Shown: positions 32,500-38,957 of the stretch, piece by piece
Position numbering within the stretch: the stretch's first letter is position 1
Layout of the letters: every line of letters begins with the position of its first letter
Notes under the pieces: model-generated
What the model was told of the DNA's origin: nothing
The model's database searches: none
Seen by the model: the letters and a program-made list of their open reading frames with translations, nothing else
NCBI RefSeq assembly: GCF_900114015.1
Contig: NZ_FORN01000006.1
Location: forward strand, 1 to 64,000
Direction: 5' to 3'
Length of the DNA: 64,000 nt
DNA from: Caulobacter sp. UNC279MFTsu5.1
Lineage (GTDB): Bacteria; Pseudomonadota; Alphaproteobacteria; Caulobacterales; Caulobacteraceae
Made by a program: the position numbers and the translations under genes

Positions 32500-33582
32500 T
32501 CAGTCCGCCCAGGCCCGCTTCTTGGCCTGCTTGTTGCTCATCACGAAGCCGATGACCTTGGCCACGGCCTCGAAGTGCTCGGCCGGGATCTGTTCGTCGA
32601 TGTCCATGGCGGCGTAGAGCGCGCGGGCCAGGGGCGGGTCCTCAAGCACGTAGACGCCGGCCTCCTCGGCCACGGCGCGGATCTTCAGGGCCAGGTCGTC
32701 AACGCCCTTGGCCACGCAGATCGGCGCGGCGGTCTCGCCCTGCTCGTACTTCAGCGCCACGGCGTAGTGGGTCGGGTTCATGACCACGACGGTCGCCTTG
32801 GGCACGGCCGCCATCATCCGCTGGCGCGAGCGCTGCATGCGCAGCTGCTTCTGCTTGCCCTTGATATGCGGGTCGCCCTCGGACTGCTTCATCTCGTCCT
32901 TGACGTCCTGCAGGCTCATCCGCATGCGCTTGTTGAAGCGGATGCGCTGCCAGAACCAGTCGAAGCCGGCGGTGGCGATCAGGAAGATCAGCACCATCCA
33001 GAACAGCTTCGTGCACAGCTTCATGGACATCGGGATCATCGCCCCGACGTCCATGCCGACCAGGGTGGTGATCTGGGCCGCGTCGGGCTTGACCACGAAC
33101 CAGGCGATGATCCCGGTGACCAGGAACTTCAGGGCCGACTTGGCGAACTGCACGAAGCCGTCGGGACCGAAGATCCGGCCCAGGCCCTTGATCAGGTCCA
33201 GCTTCTTCAGGTCGGGCTTGATCTTGTCGGCCGACAGGATGAAGCCGGACTGGGCCACGTTGGCCGCCGCCCCCAGCAGGCCCGAGACCACCATCACCAG
33301 GATCACCGCCGGCAGGGCGGCCATGACCGCGGTCTTGGCGATGGCGCGGATGCCGCCCTCGACGTCCATGGTGCCGGCATGGGCCAGGAACGGGGTCAGG
33401 GAATTGACCATGTCGCGGGTCAGCCAGCCGCCGGCGATGACCACGACGCCGAACGCCCCGGACAGCGAGGCCAACTGCGAGATGTCGGCGGATTTCGGGA
33501 CGTCGCCTTTGGCGCGGGCGTCCGACAGCTTCTTGGCTGTTGGCTCTTCTGTCTTCGAGGCGTCGTCCTGCTCGTCGGCCAT
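32500..33582 (-). CDS. flhB: Flagellar type III export gate protein FlhB
   Basis: A 360-residue protein of the flagellar export apparatus. The N-terminal cytoplasmic part (EEPTAKKLSDARAKGDVPKS) precedes four membrane helices at about 30-215. The cytoplasmic domain contains the autocleavage site NPTHYAVALKYE near 270, with cleavage between N and P that switches export from rod/hook to filament substrates. DEMKQSEGDPHIKGKQKQLR is also conserved. ATG start, nine bases after the fliR stop. Operon order fliQ-fliR-flhB is the Caulobacter arrangement; expression is probably driven from the CtrA-like site upstream of fliQ. Confidence 0.97.
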   Translation of the reverse strand: MADEQDDASKTEEPTAKKLSDARAKGDVPKSADISQLASLSGAFGVVVIAGGWLTRDMVNSLTPFLAHAGTMDVEGGIRAIAKTAVMAALPAVILVMVVSGLLGAAANVAQSGFILSADKIKPDLKKLDLIKGLGRIFGPDGFVQFAKSALKFLVTGIIAWFVVKPDAAQITTLVGMDVGAMIPMSMKLCTKLFWMVLIFLIATAGFDWFWQRIRFNKRMRMSLQDVKDEMKQSEGDPHIKGKQKQLRMQRSRQRMMAAVPKATVVVMNPTHYAVALKYEQGETAAPICVAKGVDDLALKIRAVAEEAGVYVLEDPPLARALYAAMDIDEQIPAEHFEAVAKVIGFVMSNKQAKKRAWAD

Positions 33583-33591
33583 GGCGTCCCC

Positions 33592-34347
33592 CTAGTTGAA
33601 CACCGCCAGCAGGTCCCGATAGCGATCGGTCCACACCATGGCGATGCCGCCGAGCGAGAGGCCCAGCAAGGAGAGGCCCAGGATGACGCTGAGCGGCGAG
33701 GTGACGAAGAAGATCTGGAACGACGGCATCACCCGGCCGACCAGGCCGGTCGCCAGGTTGAAGACGATCGAGAACACCAGGACCGGGGCCGACAGCTGCA
33801 GGCCCAGCTTGAACGAGTCGGCCACCGTGCGCACGGCCAGGGCGGCGGCGTCGCCCACCGGCACCGGGCGGCTGAACGGGAACAGGTCGTACGACTTGAC
33901 CATCGCCCCGATGAACAGGTGGTGCAGGTCGGTGACCATGATCAGGGTCAGGCCCAGCATCGACAGGAAGGTGGCCACCGCCGTGCTGGTCTGGGCCCCG
34001 GCCGGGTTGGTGGTCTGGGCGAACGACAGGGTGGTCTGCAGCGAGATGATCTCGCCGGCCGTGGTCAGCGAACTGACGAACAGCTTCAACACCGCCCCGA
34101 TCATCAGCCCGACCAGCACCTCGTGCAGCACCGCGCCGCTCATGGCGCCGACGCTGCTGGGCACGGTGACGATCGACTTGGAGACCAGGGGCGCCAGCAG
34201 CAGGGCCATCAGCACCGCGAACGACAGCCGGATGCGCGGCGGCACCACGGTCTCGCCGATGCCGGGCATCAGCATGACCATCGCGCCGATCCGAGCGAAG
34301 ACCAGCCCGCCGGTATAGACCTGCAGAACGGTGGCGAAGCTGTCCAA
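33592..34347 (-). CDS. fliR: Flagellar export gate protein FliR
   Basis: A 251-residue integral membrane protein with six predicted helices. Characteristic segments are RIGAMVMLMPGIGETVVPPRIRLSF (residues 20-44), GLMIGAVLKLFVSSLTTAGEIIS and ALPTFQIFF-like VMPSFQIFFVTSPLSVILG near the C-terminus. FliR joins FliP and FliQ in the helical export gate. TTG start with AGGGGG four to nine bases upstream; it lies 13 bases after the fliQ stop and nine before flhB. Confidence 0.96.
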   Translation of the reverse strand: MDSFATVLQVYTGGLVFARIGAMVMLMPGIGETVVPPRIRLSFAVLMALLLAPLVSKSIVTVPSSVGAMSGAVLHEVLVGLMIGAVLKLFVSSLTTAGEIISLQTTLSFAQTTNPAGAQTSTAVATFLSMLGLTLIMVTDLHHLFIGAMVKSYDLFPFSRPVPVGDAAALAVRTVADSFKLGLQLSAPVLVFSIVFNLATGLVGRVMPSFQIFFVTSPLSVILGLSLLGLSLGGIAMVWTDRYRDLLAVFN

Positions 34348-34360
34348 AGCCCCCTGCCCC

Positions 34361-34624
34361 CTACATTCCGGCGATCTTGGCGGCGATCTCTTTCATGAAG
34401 CCGGACATCAGCGCGCCCATCAGCGGCAGGAACAGCAGCAGCGAAACGAAGATCGCGACGATCTTGGGCGCGTAGACCAGGGTGGCCTCCTGGATCTGGG
34501 TCAGGGCCTGGAACAGGCCGATGGCCACGCCGACCACCAGGCCGACGATCAGGATCGGCGCGCAGAGCTGCAGGGTCAGCCAGATCGCGTCGCGGCCGAC
34601 ATCCAGGACTTCGGCTCCGGTCAT
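34361..34624 (-). CDS. fliQ: Flagellar export gate protein FliQ
   Basis: An 87-residue protein, normal FliQ size, with two membrane helices (LTLQLCAPILIVGLVVGVAI and KIVAIFVSLLLFLPLMGALM) joined by the conserved LFQALTQIQEATLVYAPK loop. ATG at 34624 gives the family start MTGAEVLDVGRDAIW; an upstream in-frame codon adds nine non-conserved residues. First gene of the fliQ-fliR-flhB operon. A CTAA-N7-TTAA CtrA-like box lies 68-82 bases upstream. Confidence 0.96.
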   Translation of the reverse strand: MTGAEVLDVGRDAIWLTLQLCAPILIVGLVVGVAIGLFQALTQIQEATLVYAPKIVAIFVSLLLFLPLMGALMSGFMKEIAAKIAGM

Positions 34625-34691
34625 CGGAAGGCCTCTACGGTACGCGCGCACGCGGGGAACTGACGGTGACTCGCACCATCGCCCGTCATGG

Positions 34692-34706
34692 TTAACAGCC
34701 AGTTAG
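34692..34706 (-). promoter_or_regulatory. CtrA-like box upstream of fliQ
   Basis: On the fliQ strand the sequence is CTAA-CTGGCTG-TTAA followed by CCAT, one base from the CtrA consensus TTAA-N7-TTAA. Class II flagellar genes of Caulobacter, including fliQ, are known CtrA targets. A second TTAAT lies about 10 bases further upstream. Confidence 0.7.
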
Positions 34707-34752
34707 GGAGGATTAACAGGGGGCCGTTGCGCGCGTGGCGAAACGTCGCCCG

Positions 34753-35817
34753 TCAAGGGTATCCGGCCTCCATCAGCGCCTCGCCCAGATCGCCCAATTT
34801 CTGGTAGTCGAAGCTGGCGTTGGTCAGCACGATCACGGTGTGACCGTCGGCCAGGACTCGCCGGGCCAGGACACGGAAGCCGCCGTTGGAGCCGTCCTCC
34901 CAGGCCGCCTCGCGAGCCCGACCGGCGATCATGGGCGCCCTCACGCGTCCACCCAGGGCGTAGTGCTGGTCAGGCATCAGCACCATCAGCAAGGCTTGGC
35001 GCGACGCCGGCTTGAGCAGGCGGCCGCCCAGCACGCCGTCCATCAGCTTCAGCAGGTCGGGCGCGGTGGTGTAGTAGCCGCCGACCATGGCCATGTAGTC
35101 GGGCATGGGCGAGGACTTCAGCTGTGGAACAGGCGTCAGCGCGGCGTAGCCCTCGGCCGCCTCGACGGACCGGGCGGATATGCCGTGGAACACCCCGCTG
35201 TTCTTCAACCCTAGCGGCCGCACGATCTCGTCCCGCACCAGCTGTGCGTAGACTTTACCCGACACGCGCTCGGCGATCGCCTTCACCAGGATCCAGTTGG
35301 AATGGGAATAGTCCCAGGCCGAGCCAGGCGCGAAGGCGAGGTCGCCGCTGGCGTAGCGGCGCACGGCCTCCATCTGCTCCAGTTCGACGCCCTTGACGGC
35401 CGGGTCCGCCTTGCGGGCGGCGTCGACCTGGTTGGGCACGCCGCTGGAATGGCTCATCAGCCGACGCAGCGTCAGGACCTTGCCAGTGTCGGGTCGGTAG
35501 TCCGGCAGATAGGTCGAGATCGGCGCGTCCAGCGACAGCTGACCCTTATCGACCAGCCGGAGCACGACGATGGACGCGATCCATTTGGAGATGGATCCCA
35601 CCTCGAAGCGGGTGTCGGCGGTCATCGGCCTGGCGGCGGCGGCGTCGGCCAGGCCCGCGGCCTCCACAGCCACGACCTTGTCGCCCCGTCCCACCAGGGC
35701 GACTCCGTTGAAGCCTTGCTCGTCGACGAACCGGCGGACGATGGCGTGATAGTCGGCCGCCAGGGCCGGCCTGGCGAAGGCCACAACCACCAGGACCGCC
35801 AGAAGCATGCGTCTCAT
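34753..35817 (-). CDS. Exported serine hydrolase (beta-lactamase / DD-peptidase family)
   Basis: A 354-residue periplasmic protein with a signal peptide ending near ALAAD (residue 21). It has the class C beta-lactamase-like triad: nucleophile motif SISK at about residue 75 (FEVGSISKWIAS), the YSN-type element YSHSN near 188 (WDYSHSNWILVKA), and a late DGSNGGFRV in place of KTG. LMSHSSGVPNQVD is the typical H-x-SG loop. The ATG at 35817 gives the signal peptide; an upstream frame adds 19 unrelated residues. Members include D-aminopeptidases, esterases and lactamases; substrate here unknown. It lies alone between the flagellar operon and the RidA gene. Confidence 0.87.
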   Translation of the reverse strand: MRRMLLAVLVVVAFARPALAADYHAIVRRFVDEQGFNGVALVGRGDKVVAVEAAGLADAAAARPMTADTRFEVGSISKWIASIVVLRLVDKGQLSLDAPISTYLPDYRPDTGKVLTLRRLMSHSSGVPNQVDAARKADPAVKGVELEQMEAVRRYASGDLAFAPGSAWDYSHSNWILVKAIAERVSGKVYAQLVRDEIVRPLGLKNSGVFHGISARSVEAAEGYAALTPVPQLKSSPMPDYMAMVGGYYTTAPDLLKLMDGVLGGRLLKPASRQALLMVLMPDQHYALGGRVRAPMIAGRAREAAWEDGSNGGFRVLARRVLADGHTVIVLTNASFDYQKLGDLGEALMEAGYP

Positions 35818-35897
35818 GAAAAATCCCGACCGTGAGCCCGACGAACCATCGCGCCCCCGGCCGGGACCATGCAACTTAAGGATCGTTCAGATGCGCT

Positions 35898-36392
35898 CTA
35901 CTTCGGCTTCCGCGCCGCCTGGACCTCGATCTCGACCAGCATGCCGCCCTGCACCAACGAGGTGATCTGGCTGGTGATGCGCGAGGGCTTGTTGGGCTGT
36001 TCGGCGGTGCCGAAGAAGGTCTTGTAGCTTTCCATCATGCCGGCGAAGTCCATCTTGCCGCCCTTGGCCGGGTCGCCGACCAGCAGGACGCGCATCATGA
36101 CCACGTCGCCCATGGTCGCGCCCTGGCTCTTGAGCGCCTCTTCGATGCGCTTGAGCACGCCCATCGTCTGGGTCTTGGTGTCGCCGAAGGTGGCGGTCAG
36201 GGCGGGATCGCCCTTGGGGTCCAGCGGCGGCGGGGTCATGCCGCTGACATAGATGGTGTCGTAGCCGGCCGGCACGGTCACCACGCTGGCGATCGGCGAG
36301 GTCGGCGCGCCGCCCCGGACGATCTCCTGGGCGTTGGCGGCGGTTCCGGCGAGGCTGGCGAGGGCCGCGGCGGCGAGGATCAGGCGCTTCAT
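35898..36392 (-). CDS. Exported RidA/YjgF family protein
   Basis: A 164-residue protein with a signal peptide (1-21, ANAQ cleavage) followed by a RidA domain: VTVPAGYDTIYVSGMTPPP, TQTMGVLKRIEEALKSQGATMGDVVMMRVLLVGD and a C-terminal LVEIEVQAARK. The family hydrolyses reactive enamines/imines; the key Arg of RidA sits normally in a conserved R(V/I) near 105, and MMRVLL fits. Export is unusual for RidA. It lies on the same strand downstream of cytochrome c and amine oxidase genes, and a periplasmic oxidase that makes imines would justify a periplasmic RidA. A 32-bp-arm palindrome separates it from the cytochrome gene. Confidence 0.87.
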   Translation of the reverse strand: MKRLILAAAALASLAGTAANAQEIVRGGAPTSPIASVVTVPAGYDTIYVSGMTPPPLDPKGDPALTATFGDTKTQTMGVLKRIEEALKSQGATMGDVVMMRVLLVGDPAKGGKMDFAGMMESYKTFFGTAEQPNKPSRITSQITSLVQGGMLVEIEVQAARKPK

Positions 36393-36442
36393 GGTCGTCT
36401 CCTGTTGAATTTGGGTCCGAAAGATCAAAACCATTCCTCTCG

Positions 36443-36569
36443 CCGCTCATCCCGGCGAATGCCGGGACCCAGATCCCAGGGCGGTGTGGTCGACTGGAGA
36501 AGCTCAGAGCTCCTGGCGTCGGCCCGACCGCCTTTCCATCTGGGTCCCGGCATTCGCCGGGATGAGCGG
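36443..36569. repeat. Dispersed palindromic repeat with 32-bp perfect arms
   Basis: Arms at 36443-36474 and 36538-36569 are perfectly complementary (inner motif CATCCCGGCGAATGCCGGGA) and enclose 63 bases. The core TCATCCCGG is shared with the family A repeats at 15977 and 50043. In the mRNA it would form a very strong hairpin between the cytochrome c and RidA genes. Confidence 0.85.
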
Positions 36570-36581
36570 ATTTTACTGTCG

Positions 36582-36986
36582 CTAGTGCGCCTGCAGGCTC
36601 GCCGGCTTCTTGCCGGCCTTCAGCTTGGCCCGCGCCGCCGCGACGTCGGAGGCGCTGACCGGCTTGCCCTTGTTGCCCCACGAGGTGCGGACATAGGTCA
36701 GCACCGAGGCCAGCTCCAGGTCGCTCAGATCGTCCTTGAACGACGGCATGCCGGCCCGCCCGGCCAGGACCGTGGCCATCATCGGGGCCGGATCGCCCTG
36801 CACGTACGGATCGCCGGCCAGGGCCGGGAAGGCCCCCTTCACGCCCTTGCCCGTCGTCTGGTGGCAAGCCGAGCAGTTGTCGTTGAACAGGGCCGAGGGC
36901 GTGGCGGCGAAAGCGGCCGCCGAGACAGCGGAGGCGGCCAGCAGCCCTCCCGCAAAACGAACGAGGAAAGCGATCGAGCGACTCAT
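36582..36986 (-). CDS. Periplasmic c-type cytochrome
   Basis: A 134-residue protein with a signal peptide (to about AFAAT, residue 28) and one haem-binding motif NCSACHQ near 37-43. The distal Met ligand is probably in RAGMPSFKDDLSDLELASVL. This is a small mono-haem class I cytochrome. ATG start with GGGGAG eight bases upstream. The gene begins 50 bases after the amine oxidase stop on the same strand, so it is likely the electron acceptor of that flavoenzyme. RidA follows after a long hairpin. Confidence 0.88.
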   Translation of the reverse strand: MSRSIAFLVRFAGGLLAASAVSAAAFAATPSALFNDNCSACHQTTGKGVKGAFPALAGDPYVQGDPAPMMATVLAGRAGMPSFKDDLSDLELASVLTYVRTSWGNKGKPVSASDVAAARAKLKAGKKPASLQAH

Positions 36987-37036
36987 GAAAACTCCCCGGA
37001 GAACCTTGAAACAGCAGAAACAGGCATAGCGCGACT

Positions 37037-38653
37037 TCAGGCCTTGAGCACGCGGGCGTGCAGCCTGCCGATCTGCTGCCAGGCCGACTCGATGGCGCCC
37101 GCCTGCCAACCGCCCAGATAGGTCAGGTGCTCGCCGGCCAGATAGACGCGGCCGTCGGGCTCGGTCAGCACCGGATAGGCGGACTTGCGCCCCTCCTCGC
37201 CCCACTCGGCCCAGCCGCCCAGATTGAACTCGGCCAGGTGCCAGCTGAACGAGAAGGCGTTCTCGAAGTTCTCGGCGTATTCGGGGAAGATCTTCTGGCC
37301 GGCGGCCACGGCGAAGGCCGCGCGGTCGGCCGGACTCTTGGCGCTGATCTTGGCCGCCTCGCCGCCGAACGCGTAGTAGCCCAGCAGCACGCCCTTCTGG
37401 CCCTGCCAGCCGGTGGACGGCAGGGTGATCGTGCCGATCCCCGGCATGTCGTTATAGATGTGGCCGCCGTAGATCTGGTGGTTCTCCTCCCAGAACCGGG
37501 TCTTCATCTGCAGGCCGATCTTGTTGACCGGCGCATAGGCCACGCCCGACATCGCCGCCTTGAACGGCGCGGAGAAGTCGGCGTCGATGTTCTTCAGCAC
37601 GCTGAGCGGGATGGTGCAGACGCAGTAGTCGGCGGTGATGGTGTCCTGCTCGCCGAACTTGTCGGTGTAGGTGACGACCACGCCCTTGGGGCCCTGCTTG
37701 ATTTTGTCGACCACGCAGGAATAGCGGATCATCGTTCCGACGCGCTTTTCGAAGCCCTTGGCGATCTGGTCCATGCCGCCGATCGGCTGCAGCATGGTGC
37801 GCTGCTGCTCGTAGCCGGAGACCGAGCTGAGCACCCGCCAGGCCTTGGAGTGCAGCACGTCGCTCAGGCTGTAGGGCGTCGAGGGCTTGCCCGGGCCCGG
37901 ATCCACGCCCGCCCCGGGATGGACGGCGAAACCCCGGCCCTCCGTGCCGGTATAGGCAAGATCCGTCGGAGACAAGCGCCCCTCGTTGATCATGTAGGCC
38001 ACGAACAGGTCGCGGTCCTCCGGGGTCAGGGGCGCGTCCAGCTGGCCCTTGGAGGCGGCCTTGGCGATCATCTCGGCGGCGTAGCCGCGGGCGTCGGCGG
38101 CGATCTGGCCCTTGCGGATCGGCTTGCCGGCCAGCGGCCCGTCGCCCTTTTCGAAATAGACATAGGCCGCGTCGTTGTCGTTGACGAAGCTCTCCAGCGG
38201 CACCCCGAACAGCTTGGTGTAGTGCAGGGTCGAGCGGTGGTGATACGGGATCCGCCACGGGCCGTGGTTGATGTAGAGCCCCTCGTCGAACTCGCAGGTC
38301 TGGCTATTGCCGACCAGGTCGGTGTGCTGGAAGCCCTTGCGGGCCGTCTGGCAGCGGCCGCCGGCGAACGAACGGGCCTCGATGATCTGCACCTGGTAGC
38401 CGGCCTTGGTCAGTTCGTAGGCGGCGGTCATGCCGGCCAGGCCCGCGCCCAGCACCACGACCTTGGTCCCCTTGGCGTCGCCTTCCAGCTTGGGCGGCGC
38501 GGCCTGGGCCGAGGCGAAGCCGAAGCCCAGGGCGTCCATGCCGGCCATGGCCAGCGACACCCCGCCGAACGCCGCCAGCCCCTCGAAGAACCGCCGCCGC
38601 GTCAGTACGCCGCCAGCCCCGCCCAACGGCGCGGCCGCCGATTGATCACCCAT
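37037..38653 (-). CDS. Tat-exported flavin monoamine oxidase-type enzyme
   Basis: A 538-residue flavoprotein. A Tat signal with LTRRRFFEGLAAFGG lies at 17-31. The FAD-binding Rossmann motif is KVVVLGAGLAGMTAAYELTK at about 64-83 followed by IIEARSFAGGRCQT. The substrate part has NHGPWRIPYHHRST and VYLAGEHLTYLGGWQAGAIESA at the C-terminus, the second FAD contact typical of monoamine oxidase/LAAO families. ATG start. With the adjoining cytochrome c it resembles periplasmic amine or amino-acid dehydrogenases that pass electrons to the respiratory chain rather than to oxygen. The substrate is unknown. An 18-bp palindrome lies about 175 bases upstream. Confidence 0.9.
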   Translation of the reverse strand: MGDQSAAAPLGGAGGVLTRRRFFEGLAAFGGVSLAMAGMDALGFGFASAQAAPPKLEGDAKGTKVVVLGAGLAGMTAAYELTKAGYQVQIIEARSFAGGRCQTARKGFQHTDLVGNSQTCEFDEGLYINHGPWRIPYHHRSTLHYTKLFGVPLESFVNDNDAAYVYFEKGDGPLAGKPIRKGQIAADARGYAAEMIAKAASKGQLDAPLTPEDRDLFVAYMINEGRLSPTDLAYTGTEGRGFAVHPGAGVDPGPGKPSTPYSLSDVLHSKAWRVLSSVSGYEQQRTMLQPIGGMDQIAKGFEKRVGTMIRYSCVVDKIKQGPKGVVVTYTDKFGEQDTITADYCVCTIPLSVLKNIDADFSAPFKAAMSGVAYAPVNKIGLQMKTRFWEENHQIYGGHIYNDMPGIGTITLPSTGWQGQKGVLLGYYAFGGEAAKISAKSPADRAAFAVAAGQKIFPEYAENFENAFSFSWHLAEFNLGGWAEWGEEGRKSAYPVLTEPDGRVYLAGEHLTYLGGWQAGAIESAWQQIGRLHARVLKA

Positions 38654-38827
38654 ACTCGTCCCCGATTTTTTCTTGTCGCGAAAGACGCCTGCTAGCCAGG
38701 CGACCGCCTTGGCTATGTCAGACCAAGCCGGTCCGACAACAATGCGAAAAACTTGTCCGTCTTATGAGAAAACCCTCTGGCGCCGCCCCCTTGGGCGCCG
38801 GTGGCGAGGCTTGTGCGGAGAGCGGGC

Positions 38828-38845
38828 GGCGTGAAATTTCACGCC
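38828..38845. promoter_or_regulatory. Perfect 18-bp palindrome upstream of the amine oxidase operon
   Basis: GGCGTGAAATTTCACGCC is a perfect palindrome 175-192 bases before the amine oxidase start. A partial second copy of the half-site (GATTTCACCGCC, 38855-38866) follows after ten bases. It looks like an operator for an unidentified regulator. The rest of the 304-base gap 38654-38957 contains a GGCGCC hairpin near 38780 and the terminator at 38905. Confidence 0.6.
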
Positions 38846-38904
38846 CGAAATCAAGATTTCACCGCCGGAAAATCCGTCGGCGGACATCGTTGACGAAAAT
38901 GCAG

Positions 38905-38931
38905 AAAAGCCGGGCGCGAGACCCGGCTTTT
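38905..38931 (-). terminator. Terminator of TonB-dependent receptor 1
   Basis: AAAAGCCGGG (38905-38914) pairs perfectly with CCCGGCTTTT (38922-38931) around a 7-base loop. On the receptor's strand the stem ends in TTTT. It starts 27 bases after the receptor stop. Confidence 0.85.
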
Positions 38932-38957
38932 CCTTGTTTCACAACGCTTTTCGGAGA

